64,000 bases of DNA, taken from positions 1,488,001 through 1,552,000 of the forward strand of contig NW_020825324.1 of the NCBI RefSeq assembly GCF_003286085.1, in the 5' to 3' direction. A program made the translations under genes and the position numbers. This stretch comes from Drosophila persimilis (Eukaryota; Arthropoda; Insecta; Diptera; Drosophilidae). Below are positions 47,184 to 59,323 of this stretch, one piece after another. The notes beneath the pieces were generated by a model. It ran no database searches. It worked only from the letters and a program-made list of their open reading frames with translations, and was not told the DNA's origin. How positions within the stretch are numbered: position 1 is the first letter of the stretch; every line of letters starts with the position of its first letter.

Positions 47184-47490
47184 TTATGCTTGGAGAAAGG
47201 TTAAAGGTTTGTTTTTCTGCAGAAAATTCGTTGAGATCTGTGCTTCCAGCCATACCTGGGATATGGGTAACGTAACCAATGCGGCAGAATTAATCACAAA
47301 TCGCCCGCAAATGATAACGCCACCCACACATTGTGCTCCAATTGATACATCGGCATGTTTGCAAATCCACCATCGATAGTTCCACTGGCGCATATCGCTG
47401 CGGGCCATCGATGGTCCACCCACCACTAGCTGTTACGCGAACAAGAAAGAGCAATAGAAAAATTGATAAACTAATTTTTTTGTTTAACAC
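47184..47490 (-). pseudogene. Decayed trypsin-like (S1) serine protease fragment
   Basis: On the minus strand an ATG at 47490 begins a clear signal peptide (MLNKKISLSIFLLLFLVRVT). The following sequence is protease-like but spread over frames: TIDGGFANMPMYQLEHN in one frame resembles the IVGG activation N-terminus, and QCVGGVIICGRFVINSAA in another resembles the CGGSLI...WVLTAAHC block. The catalytic His position is lost (SAAL in place of AAHC), and at least one frame change is needed. The GDSGG block was not found. It is best read as a dead 5' part of an S1 protease gene between wds and the PDH genes. Confidence 0.4.
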
Positions 47491-47637
47491 TTACAACGAC
47501 GGCCCGGCAGTGCGGTGTGCTCAGTGCGTGATAGACAGAGACAGCCAGCTTGATCCATACATAGTTATAGCTCGATCGCGTTAAGCCCCTTAGTCGAATT
47601 TTTTTAACCAGTTTTAGCGAAATCGTCTTGCCGAAAA

Positions 47638-50261
47638 ATGTTGCGTACTCTGTCACGCGTTAGCGAACTCCCACTTATTGTTAAGCAATTGCAAAAAGTA
47701 CGTAATCCTGTCACTAACCCCAGCGTTGTTATCACTAATCTCGAGCAAAAGCAAACACAACAAAAACAACAACAGCAGCAACAACAATACCAAAAACACA
47801 CAACAAAGAAATGCATTAGCACAAGTGGCGGCAGCAACAGAAATCACTGGACAGTGCGGCTGCAACATCATAATCATCATCATCGACAGCGGCAGCAGCA
47901 GCAGCAACAACAGCAGCAGCAGCAACAGCAGCATCATCATCAACAGCTAAGCCTAAACATCTGTCGAGGTTATTCATCATCATTTTTCGGTCTATTCCAG
48001 AATGCAGCACAGGCTGGCGTGGCCAAAACCAACAACTATGCCACGGAGGCTACGGTGCAAGTGAATCGCGTAAGTGTTGGAGGATCGACGGAAATTAAAT
48101 CACCAACGGATTACATAATGCGCTTTACTACCAGATAGCAAAAGTGTGTGTGTGTGTGTGCGTGTTCTGGTGTGTGTGAGTGCACAGGGTTGCATTGACA
48201 TACACACAATGCTCTCACCGTTAACCGGCAATGCCTTCCGTCAATTTTCAAAATGATCAAGGTCACGACGCGCGCTGCTTTTTGCGTGGCCGCTGCGTGA
48301 CCGAGACGGGGAGACGACACGCACCGCACAGCCAAGCACCATATCAGCATGATTCTGTCTCTTTCTATCCCTGATTGGATCTTGTGCTGTTTACACCTCC
48401 CTCTTATCAGGCCATCCCTTCACTCATACATTCGAATGTCCACCTACCCAGAAGGTGGCATCAATCATCCAAACACATAAGGGATTTCTATATACATATT
48501 TCTTATTCTAAGCCAAATTTTGTGTGCTATTAGAAATTTGTTCACGGTTTTTAAGATATCTATGGCACAAATATCGTCAGGATCTGAGTAGGTATTAATA
48601 TTTTGCAGGAAGCATAAGAACGCTCGATAACTAATCGATAAATTAATCAGAATGCGGTTGGTTTTGCATAATAGTTAACTTTTTTGGAATTTTTGGTACT
48701 AAAATTATATTCAAAACATAGGTATTTATTATTTATTCTTCTTCTTATCTAATTATTCAAATTCTAGCAATATTGTATGTTGTGTAGTGTTTAACATAGC
48801 TCCTTAAAAGGTTGATATATGTACATCGCGAATCATGCTCGTGATTGATCATAGAAAAGTCTAAATTTGAGCTGAAGAAGTTCCTGATTTGGAAAATGCC
48901 TTAATGGGCCACTCCTTCCCTAGTTTTTTGAGTACTTTAAATGCAGAATATAAATTCTTTATCGGATAGCTTTGGTCTCCTACCAAATACCTTTTTCTTA
49001 TTTTCCCCGAGAAAAAACATTCTTGACCGTTTCGCATTGGCATCTTTTTGCAGCCCTTCAAGCTGCATCGCTTGGACGAAGGACCGGCCACCGAAGTAAA
49101 ACTGACCAAGGATGAGGCGCTCAAGTACTATACACAAATGCAGACGATCCGACGCATTGAGACGGCGGCCGGCAATCTCTACAAGGAGAAGATCATTCGT
49201 GGCTTCTGTCATCTGTATTCCGGACAGGAGGCCTGCGCTGTTGGCATGAAGGCGGCCATGCGGGATGTGGACAACATCATTTCCGCATACCGTGTCCATG
49301 GCTGGACATATCTGATGGGCGTCTCGCCCATCGGTGTTCTTGCCGAGCTGACTGGCGCCCAGAGTGGCTGTGCCCGCGGCAAGGGCGGCTCCATGCATAT
49401 GTATGCCCCGAATTTCTTCGGCGGCAATGGCATCGTTGGCGCCCAAGTGCCACTCGGCACTGGCGTGGGTCTGGCCTGCAAGTACAAGGGCAACGGCGGC
49501 ATGTGCCTGGCCCTCTACGGCGATGGTGCCGCCAATCAGGGTCAGGTGTTCGAGGCCTACAACATGGCTTATCTGTGGAAGTTGCCCGTGATCTTTGTCT
49601 GTGAGAACAACAACTATGGTGAGTAATACAGCATTCAGGTGCGATTCTCTGTGAAGGAGGATTCTGTAATCAATCGATACGGCTTTATTGGCAGGCATGG
49701 GCACCAGCTCGGAGCGTGCCTCTTGCAACACGGACTACTACACCCGCGGCGATGCCTTGCCCGGCATCTGGGTGGACGGCATGGATGTGCTGGCCGTGCG
49801 CAGTGCCACAGAGTTTGCCATCAACTACGTGAACACCGTCGGGCCCCTGGTCATGGAGACGAACACGTATCGGTACTCGGGCCATTCCATGTCTGATCCG
49901 GGCACCTCGTACCGTACCCGCGAGGAAATCCAGGAGGTGCGCCAAAAGCGTGATCCCATCACCTCCTTCAAGGAATTGTGCATTGAGCTGGGTCTCATCA
50001 CCACCGACGAAGTCAAGGTGGGGTTTATAGGCGTGTCTCCGTGTGTGTTATCCTGGCTTAATGCGCTTTTCTTTTTAGGCGATCGATCTGAAGGTGCGCA
50101 AAGAAATCGATGAGGCCACTGCCTTTGCCAAGAGCGATGCCGAGCTGGCTGTCAGCCATCTCTGGACTGATGTGTCCTCAAATAATTTGGAGCCCAAGCT
50201 GCGCGGCACCAACAGCTTCAATCTGGATCACATCCAGGAGCGCAAGGGTGTCAATCACTAG
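47638..50261 (+). CDS. Pdha: Pyruvate dehydrogenase E1 component subunit alpha, mitochondrial
   Basis: Alpha subunit of the E1 heterotetramer of the mitochondrial pyruvate dehydrogenase complex; it decarboxylates pyruvate using thiamine diphosphate. Exons 47638-47697, 48001-48069, 49054-49618, 49695-50017 and 50079-50261 encode 399 residues, the usual length. The N-terminus [20 protein letters not shown] is an Arg/Lys-rich mitochondrial presequence. Landmarks include [22 protein letters not shown], the thiamine-diphosphate motif [15 protein letters not shown] (from residue 199) and the kinase-regulated loop [15 protein letters not shown] with both phosphorylation serines (Ser296 and Ser303, equivalent to human Ser293 and Ser300). 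The segment 47698-48000 is open in frame and, if retained, gives 500 residues with polyglutamine. This is the orthologue of CG7010/l(1)G0334. A paralogue follows 1 kb downstream on the same strand. Confidence 0.95.
47698..48000 (+). other. 303-bp in-frame intron of Pdha with polyglutamine/histidine coding potential (possible exitron)
   Basis: The donor is GTACGT, exactly at a codon boundary after Gln-Lys, and the acceptor TCTATTCCAG ends at 48000. The segment is 303 bp with no stop in the gene's frame and would add 101 residues rich in Gln, His, Asn and Thr, including a 13-glutamine run, between presequence and enzyme. Splicing gives the standard length protein. Confidence 0.7.
48070..49053 (+). 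other. 984-bp Pdha intron
   Basis: Begins GTAAGT and ends CATCTTTTTGCAG. It contains a GT run near 48147 and AT-rich sequence; nothing else recognised. Confidence 0.8.
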
Positions 50262-51263
50262 ATCTGCCGAAACCACCACCCTCCTCAAACGCTAACGCAA
50301 ACGCAAACACACAAGACACATAACACTCACGAAATCTCTAGCTCTTAAGCCGAAAGATGGAATAGCCCCTGGCCTTTAGTAGAGGCTCCTTCAAGGAGTC
50401 TCCCCCCCACAACTTAGCGAATCGAAGCACATACCCACACACACAGAACCCCCAATACTCACCCTGGAAGATAGTTGGGGGAAAAACTGCATTGGATATT
50501 ATTGGATGTATTGTGAACGTGTTCAATATGGATAAAGCGAGGTGTAAATTGTTGAAAATATACATATAAATATTAATTGATTAACTAAATGATCAATGAA
50601 AGGAGATGGCATACGCTTCTCTTGGTCGGTCTGTCTGATATTTTACGTGTGTTATATGACTTGTATATTGGTTTAGAAACCTTTAAATGTGTCTGTCTGT
50701 GTGTAGAACAAATTAGAGATCGTTTAGTTTCATAGTTTCATGATTTAAAGGCTTTCAAAATTGGCTTCTTAAGTGATGTATCTACTAAACAGACTATTTT
50801 ATGTGAAGAAAATGTCGGTATCCAGGTATCTTAATGTCGAGGAACGTGTGCTTCGACACAGTTGAATTTGTTTATCACAAGAATCGCAAGAAAAGAAGCA
50901 ATCGAAAGGCCATCTCCTTTGAAAATCTATTGAAATCTCTTATATATCTAAGTAGTGACTATTTTATAATCGTATTTGTAGCACTCTTTTCAACTCTTTC
51001 TTTTTCGGAGACTCTCTCTCTCTCTCTGTCTTTTTCTCTAACGGAAAGAAACTCGGTTTCCGTTTCAGTTTCTGTCTTTGCCTTTTTCCTTTGCTGTCAT
51101 CGTTTTGGGAACGTAGTTTCGTTGTAGTTTCTTTTTGAACTAAATCTTCGATGTGTTTTTTTCAAAATTTTGCAAAATAATTATAAATTCCTATTCAGAC
51201 GGGGGTCCTGTTCAGTATCCTCAGGGACCGGCGGTTGTCGGAGCGTAAGGTGGATCTGGGAGA
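50262..51263. other. Between the tandem PDH E1-alpha genes
   Basis: Contains the Pdha 3'UTR and the promoter/5'UTR of the paralogue. CT repeats occur at 51011-51028. No coding sequence or clear core promoter motif was recognised. Confidence 0.6.
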
Positions 51264-52952
51264 ATGCTCAAGAAAAACGGCGGCAGCTGCCTGCTTCGTT
51301 TGGGCGGTGTCCAGTCACCGCTGCGACAGCAGCTTCTCCACGTCTGGACGGGTGAGCCGCGCAGCTGGAGGAGACGAGGAGGAGCCTTGTCAATCTCGTC
51401 AGACGGCAGGCGGCACAAGTCGGAGGACTGCAATAGCGTGACCCTGGAGCATGTGAGTACCAGCGGTACCATGGTAATCCTACCATGAATTAAGAGTCTT
51501 TCCTATTTGTTTAAGTAGACCTTTAAGTGCTATGATTTGGAGTCGGGCCCCCCCATGGATGTGGAGCTGTCGCGCGATGATGCCCTGAAGATGTACAGCC
51601 AGATGCTGGAGGTGAGGCGCGTTGAGACCATGGCCTCCAACTACTACAAAGAGAAGAAAATCAGGGGCTTCTGTCATTTGTATATCGGCCAGGAGGCGGT
51701 GGCCGTGGGCATGCACGCCCGCATGCGCAAGCAGGACTCGATGATAACGGCCTACCGCTGTCATGCCTGGACCTACCTGATGGGCGTCTCCATCTATGAG
51801 ATGATGGCCGAGCTGCTTGGCGTCCGTACTGGCTGCAGTCGAGGCAAGGGCGGCTCGATGCACATGTACAGCGAGCGGTACTACGGCGGCAATGGCATTG
51901 TGGGCGCTCAGGTGCCTGTGGGCGCTGGTGTGGCTCTGGCCCATCAATTCCGGCGCGATGGCGGTGTCTGCATCGTCTGCTATGGCGATGGTGCGGCCAA
52001 TCAGGGCCAGGTATTCGAGGCCTACAACATTGCCAAGCTGTGGTGCTTGCCGTGCATCTTTGTGTGCGAGAACAACGACTATGCGATGGGCACGAAGGCG
52101 AATCGGGCCGCCGCCAACACCGATTTCTACATGCGGGGACAATACATACCCGGCCTCTGGGTGGACGGCAATCAGGTGTTGGCCGTTCGCAGTGCCACAC
52201 AATTTGCCATAGAGTATGCATTGGCCCATGGCCCGATTGTTCTCGAGATGAACACCTACCGATATGTGGGCCACTCTATGTCCGATCCGGGCACCTCGTA
52301 TCGGTCTCGGGATGAGGTCAAGCAGATGCGCGAGAAGCGGGATCCCATAACGAGTTTTCGCGGTCAGATCATTGCCCTGTGCCTGGCCACCGAAGAGGAG
52401 CTGAAGAAGATCGAGACGGAGACCAGGAAACGTGTGGACGACGACTGCAAGAAGGCGGCCAAGGACAAGGAGGTGGATCCGATCGAGCTGCATGCCGATG
52501 TCTATGCCAAGAACTTGGAGCCCAGGATACGGGACGTTCATGGCTACCATCTAGAGCATCATCGTATATCGGAGCTGTGTCTGGGCAAGCCAAAGGCGAC
52601 GCCCCAAAGCGAAATGAAGAATGTGCCTGTGGGGGATGCGGCCATGGTGGCTGCTGCTGCCGAGGCCAAGAAGGCGGCCGACAAGGCCAGGGCGGAAAAG
52701 GCTAAGGCCGAGGGTAAGGAGGTACCAAAACCACCAGGAGAAGCACCACCAGCGGCAGCAGCGGGTGCTCCACCACCAGCGGGTGCTACAGCACCAGCTG
52801 CAGCTCCCCCAGCAGCAGCCCCACCACCGGCGGCTGCACCACCTGCAAAAGGAGCCGCACCACCTGCAAAAGCACCTCCACCACCTGCAAAAGGAGCCGC
52901 CCCACCTGCAAAAGGAGCACCTCCACCAGCTGCACCGCCGGCGAAAAAGTGA
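51264..52952 (+). CDS. CG7024: Paralogous pyruvate dehydrogenase E1 alpha with Ala/Pro/Lys-rich C-terminal tail
   Basis: Second PDH E1-alpha gene. Exons 51264-51452 and 51519-52952 encode 540 residues. An upstream exon is needed because the long exon lacks an ATG before the enzyme core; it supplies an Arg-rich presequence (MLKKNGGSCLLRLGGVQSPL). The join gives TFKCYDLESGPPMDVELS, aligning with [18 protein letters not shown] of Pdha. Conserved: [27 protein letters not shown] (from residue 219) and [16 protein letters not shown] with both regulatory serines (316 and 323). The AYRVHGW block is AYRCHAW, and the region after ~380 diverges. From about residue 445 an Ala/Pro/Lys-rich tail with PPAKGAA repeats extends to the end, about 95 residues absent from normal E1 alpha. 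It lacks the three introns that interrupt the Pdha core, suggesting retroduplication or intron loss. A germline-specialised role, as for mammalian PDHA2, is inference. Confidence 0.92.
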
Positions 52953-53011
52953 ACGGAATGACCAACGATGCTTCCACCACGCTTTAGTCAAGACACGAAC
53001 CAACTGAATTG

Positions 53012-53017
53012 AATAAA
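53012..53017 (+). terminator. Polyadenylation signal of the PDH E1-alpha paralogue
   Basis: AATAAA 60 nt after the stop codon, implying a short 3'UTR. Confidence 0.65.
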
Positions 53018-56000
53018 GCTATTTGTTTTGAGAGCGCACAGCTTTGGGTCCCAGGAGCTTTATCCCCCACAGACACCTGTACGATGTGAGCTTTTGCCGC
53101 CTCTTTCTCTCGCTGCTGCAGAGCAGAGCAGAGCACAGCGACGGCGCTGCTCGCACCATTTATCATTTGCCTAATTGATCGCTGCCTCCTCCGCTAATAC
53201 TGATGCCGGGTGCCCACGCGCTGTGTAGTGTGCTCCCCCTCTCACACACGTACCCCTCTGGGAGGCACTCTCCCTTTCCTATTCCCTCTGCCGCCTTCAC
53301 GCACCTGCCTGCCTGCCTGTCGCCATCGCAATCGTCGTCGCCGCCTGGCGGCATGCGATCTGTGTCTAACGGGGCTTTTCAGTCTCCTCGCGATGCTCTT
53401 CCGTTGATCTTCACGTGCGCTGGCGACGTCGTTTCCTTTCCTCTCGTTTCGCTTCTACTGCTCTCTCTTTCTGTTCTCTCTACGGGTGTGTGTGTGTTTT
53501 TTTTTTAATGAAAATTAAATATGAATAAAAAATTGAGATTTCAAAATGCAACTATACCTTAAAACAAGTTTTTGCTTGTAAAGAAATTACCTCTAAGACA
53601 AAAAACTACTGATTGATAAAACTGATATCAAAAAGATAAAAAACAAAAGAAATTTAGAAGAACAATTAAGAAACATTTTTTCCATACCAATAACTTACTC
53701 TTTCGACTCTTAAAATTAACATGATTATAGTAAACAACTTAAATAATATTACAAAAAAAAAAAATGTTAAAGACAATTTTGAAAAATCTGCATTATGATC
53801 AAAAACTATATTCAAGTAGATTTAATCGAAAAATATCAATACATTGCAATACAAAATAAATAAACATTTAATGCACTTAAATTAAATCAATTAAATTTTC
53901 CCAATACAATTCAAATAATATAAAAACGGATTTTGAATTTCAGACTTTTTTTTCGATTCAGATCAATGAACAGGTGGCAGCAATAACATCAATTAAATGT
54001 CCATTCATTAATACCTTTTCATTTCCCTGAATTTTTCAATTAGTTTTTCCAATATTTTTTATAACAAAATATTAATATATATATTTTTTTGTCTGCGAGT
54101 GACAAAGAATGCCCCATGGCGCGGCTGCCAAACAAGTTTAATTTGTTTTTTTTTTTCTGCCACATACTTGTGTGCCTCATGTGGGGCACATTTCTTCTAC
54201 CACTTCTCCTCATTATTGTTGTGATATGTTTCGTTTTATTTTGTTTCGCTTAGAAATATTTGCGTTTGTTTCACGGAAAATAGTGAAAAATCGTGTGTTG
54301 ACAAATTACTCGTACCATTTGCAAAACATATGTAGAGAAATAAAATATGGAAAATTTCAAATGAAATTGCAGCGAGGGCGTATAAATATTTGAATAATTT
54401 AATTAACCCTCAATGACAGGCGAGTGGCCGGACCAAGAAATACAATTACTAATATAAACAATCAGCCAAAAAATCAACACAAAATTCACCCAAAAATCAA
54501 CTCTATTACGAGATACAGGTAGGAGAACAGAACACATATTTTGATATCTATTTTAAATATATGCAAAATGATATTTTAGATCTTAATACGAGTATTCCCA
54601 AATATTTGAATGATTTTCGGTAGAGAGCAGATCAAATATACTCGATACTCACAATCGAAAGCAATTGTTTTGCCCGCCACCGTTCAAGTGACACACTTGA
54701 GCAGAATTCTGAAGAGATCATTTAGGAACCCCTAAAGACACATATGTATGTATATGTATGTATATATGTATATACCTATACTCTTGTTTGTATGGTTTAC
54801 CTTCTACTTACATACATATATGTATACAGGTATACTCGCACTCGCAGTGGCACTGCCATAGCCACTGCCAGCGGGGCACTCGTATATGATCCAGGGCCAA
54901 AAAACGAGTGTCATTTTTTCAGTATTTCCGCTACATTTGCATAGAGACGACTCAATATAGAACAGAGGACCAGAAGAGCAGCAGAGCAGCAGAGCAGCAG
55001 AGGCATGGTGAACAAGGGGTGTACAGGGCAATCAAAGATGATTAAAATATTGAACGAAGTAGCATTACCATTTCACATTTCCATTTCAATTCAAAAGCCG
55101 CGACGACAAATCAAATCGTTTACCCAAAAAAAAAAAACAAAAATACAGAAAAGGAAGGTGAATTTTCAGACAAATACGAGTAATGTGTGTGGAACTTTGA
55201 TCAAGAAATAGAACCCAACATGAAGCTGGGAATAGGCCGGGTGATCACATTCTCAAGCCACGAGCTCGAACTAAATTAGCATTCGAGGCGGCGCAAAGTG
55301 GAGACAGGGAGAGCCCTGGATGGATGAGAGACACCCACCCTCTGCTCAGGGGCAAGCTAATCCCGCATCTAATAAATCTAATCATCATTCTCCGCCGACT
55401 CGTCTCAGGTTCACAATTGAATAATTGAACAATCTGCCGAATGAAGAAGGTCTATTCCATTGAGAGAGAGCGCGGTGCGGCGTATGCCACATGTTGTACC
55501 AGATGAGAGATCCCGGGAATCGAGAAGCGATGATCTGCGAAAAGTTAAAGTTTATTAAGTCAAGTAGATTTTTAAGACATAATATACCAAGAAATGATTA
55601 TCGTTATAGCCAAAGAAAAGGTGTCTATATCTGCAATGTCTCATTGTTTTCATTGTTAATTGTTTATATTCCAAATTTATGTATGATCTATTGAGCACAT
55701 CAATTTCATGAAGTTGCAATACAGATAGAAAAACACACACAGCAGAAAAAACTTATAAGAATCAAACTATCCTTTAGATCTTGTTCAACAATTAAGCATC
55801 TTTATGGTGTAACGTGTAAAGGTGGTGTAAAGCAATCATGATTATAATTGAGTGCATGATCATGAAGAAATCAAACTGCCAAAGTTTGCCAAACTAGATC
55901 GATGAGAGAACAGAGGGATTTTTTTTGTAGAGCTGAGAGCTCTCTACTTGAAGTGATTTGTCTTTGCCATGATCATCGTAGATCTGTTTCCCTCTGTATG

Positions 56001-57371
56001 CCACCTATGTATATGGCCACTATACACTATCCGCGCCACCCCTTGAGCGAAGCTGATGACGCGACCTTGAATCAAAATAGATTTTTATGCGCAACATTTA
56101 TATTTATTTCATTTATTTTTCCCTCTTTGGCCGAGCCAGCGCCTCACGATCGTCGCACGATCGCCGCACGTCACCAAATGCCAAGCAATATTTGAATATT
56201 TTTCCTCTGACTTTGTCTCTCTCTCTCAAAGAGAATCGCTTGGCCAAGAATGCAGCCGGAGATAACATCATCTTTGAATTCAAGTGGAAATGCATTTTCA
56301 TTTCGCATTTGCATACCAGATTCAAATTTAATTGAAATTGAAAGAGTGGTGTCCGGGGCGTACGAGTACGATGCCAGATGAACTGCTCAACGATTTGCTG
56401 AATGGTGCACATTTTTCCCTACACCAATTCATATTTGTATTCAGGCGTTTGATTGTTGTGTGATTGAAAAAATCCATTTGCGGGAAGCGCTTGTAAAACA
56501 TGGAAAGTTCAAGCCAACATTCAGCAACGCTTCATTCCTGAATTTTACATAGAATTTCAATCGAAAGGTAGCGTTGCCCCATACCCCCATTCCCCTCGGG
56601 AAATCCATTTGAAAAATCCATCAAAATCCCAATCAAATGCAACGCATGTTTAAGATCGACTCTGGACTTTGACTATTGATTGGGCTTCAGTTTCAGATTT
56701 TTACTTTGAGAGTCCCTTGGGCTTAGCGTATCGAAAACCACTCATTCATCTTGACTAAACATTCATCTAAAGTGTTGACGATTTAGTAAGTCATTCAGTC
56801 ATTTTCATAGATATGGATAGCATAAAGAACCAGGTTTCCTCACTCTATCTCTCTCCCACAGAGTAGCTTAGCAGTACAAGGAATACACGTTGTGGTCTAT
56901 CCAAATATAGCTTACAAAAATTCACCTAAAGCTAAAAGTGAGAGTTACGGAGATCTAAAACTATCTTTCCGAATGCTTCTAATGAAAATTCAGATGAAAT
57001 ATAATCAAAATCGAATCAAATTTCTCATAAATGTTAACCTACAAACTGGTAGTGCCATTAGCTTTTGACATTTCCTAAATCAATATCTATGGAAGACGAC
57101 AGATTTCCGGACATTCCGGAGGCAGCAAGCACAGATGCTCAACGGCAAAGATGGGACAAGTAAGATGTCTAAAGAGCAGCTGAAAAAGAGAGAAAAATAA
57201 AAAATGCAATTAAGAGTGGGTCATATTGTTTATGTAGTACTACTTTGTTATTCTCGTTTCAAAATATAATGCCAAAGACAACACCAACAAAATGCAAAGC
57301 TAAAAGATTTTCACAGAAGCAGGAATATCGAGAGGCGAGGCAGATATACGAATACACAGATACACAAACAA

Positions 57372-57396
57372 GGGGGGGGGGGGGGGGGGGGGGGGG
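57372..57396. repeat. Poly-G run, 25 bases
   Basis: Uninterrupted G run in A-rich surroundings. Confidence 0.95.
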
Positions 57397-58962
57397 CAAA
57401 TCGAAGATACAAACTAATAATTCTAAGAAAAACAGAACAACAGAAAGGTCAAAAAGCGAAAGAAAGAAAAAGGAAAACAACGACAAGCAAATGACAGAAA
57501 ATATCACATCAAATGCATTTAAATGGCAGGTGAGCCGGTGCCTCCGTGGAGACCCTCTCCTCCACCCCACTGTGACAGTGACAGCAGGAAAGGATGCGAA
57601 GGGGTTGGTGCCAGAGCGGTGGCTGCTGGCCGAAATATCCATTAGTATTGTGGACTGAATCAGCCAGCAGTCGTCTAATGACGAACCATCCCTCCCAAAA
57701 ACCGAAATAGACCAGAGAGCTTCAAGGAGCAGGGGAGCCGGGAAGCACACTTTTGACACCTCAATGTCGTTCGAGTATCTCTTAAGTGGAACCTGGGGGC
57801 TTGGGGCTTGGGGTATCTTAGGGAATTACCATACCATACCACAGCAGAAATGAGTCAAACGAATCAAAACAAGAGGAAAAGATTTCCCAAGAATTTAGAT
57901 GTCAATTGAGCAGATCATACGGACACACATGAAATGGTCCCAGAGGCAAAAGAGACCAGATCAAAATAAGGCCCAATCTACGATATTGTGGCGGAATCTC
58001 TAACCCATGAATATTGATATTTCTAACGAATTAACAAACTCAAGAGGAGGCTCTTCCCTGATATTAATAATGAAGCCAATGAAGACATTATAATGATTGG
58101 AAACGGAATCGATTCCTTTGCCAAAACCACATAGATACAGTCAATAAAACTCTAATTTACCCCCCGTCATACCCCTCTAATAGAAGCACCCCAAAAGAAC
58201 CCATCCAACGGACAGCCGAATGTAAAAGAAATTTCCCGATGCACGTCACGTAATCTCTGTGAATATCAAATTACCGTCGATAAAAATTGCAAAAATTGAA
58301 ATGCAATAAGGCACTAAACATTAAATAATTGACATGTCCATTGGCGAGGGGGCAAACAAGTTGCATATCAAATTAAATGCGAGGCCCAATCCCTCTATCC
58401 TACCATTTGGGCAAAATTAGTTGAGAGGGTTCGATACGTTCGTTCGATATATGGACTCATATTTGTGCGTAGGCACGTTGGAGCACGTGCGCGGCTTAAA
58501 AACGGGCAATCGTTGTATATGAAAATCAAAATCAAAATTAAAATGAAGCACAATTTATGCACGCGACATGGCCATGCCACCCAAAACACAACAGTTGATC
58601 GCCCACACAGATCTACTCGTAATTGGAACGGGTGACGCTAAAACGCAGCATTAATTGATTAATTATGCAAATTTAATTGTCAGGCTGAAAGAACAATATG
58701 AAATCTCTGTAGCATCCTATAAGGGTTGTGGGGAGACCCTGAGTGAAGACCCCTTTGGAATACCCTCACCCAAAAACCCAAAAATTATCTCTACTATGCG
58801 ATCGGATCATGCTGGAGCAATGCTCTTTTGGGTCTCTGATAAACGTTTACCTCGCATATGTGAGGGAGTTTTTGGTTTCCTCATTGGGGATTGAATAGAT
58901 GGTAAAAAAAGGCTAGCCAAACCCAAGTACAAATTCTCATAATTGAATAGATCTTGGTCTTT

Positions 58963-59083
58963 TCTTCGATCACTCTTCGATCGCTCTTCGATCGCTCTTC
59001 GTTCGCTCTTCGATCGCTCTTCGATCGCTCTTCGATCGCTCTTCGATCGCTCTTCGATCACTCTTCGATCGCTCTTCGTTTTC
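58963..59083. repeat. 11-bp minisatellite, about 11 units
   Basis: Units are TCTTCGATCGC with single-base variants (CAC ending, GTTCGC ending). The array is open in a frame on each strand and would encode an 11-residue repeat of the RSLFDRSSIAL kind, a consequence of the unit length not being a multiple of three. Confidence 0.95.
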
Positions 59084-59285
59084 TCATTAAAACTAAATGT
59101 ATACGCGTGGTTGTGCGTCTGGCCAATTGTTAGGGTATTTGTCGGATTTATGGCGTAAGCGCACAAAAAAGTGGATAGAACAAACAAACAAACAAAGAAA
59201 CGAATAAAAGAGCGCTCGGCGAAACGAAAATGTTTGCCCAAAGCCGTCAGACAATTAAATATGAGCAAACACAGCACCAGGAACC

Positions 59286-59323
59286 AGGCAGGAGGCAGGA
59301 GGCAGGAGGCAGGAGGCAGGAGG
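59286..59323. repeat. (GGAGGCA)n heptanucleotide array
   Basis: Five tandem 7-bp units. Confidence 0.9.

Noticed and set aside
51480..52550. Long minus-strand frame opposite the PDH E1-alpha paralogue
   Set aside because: Antisense shadow of the conserved enzyme exon caused by codon bias.
58963..59083. Possible CRISPR array
   Set aside because: Units are 11 bp with no spacers; a eukaryotic minisatellite.
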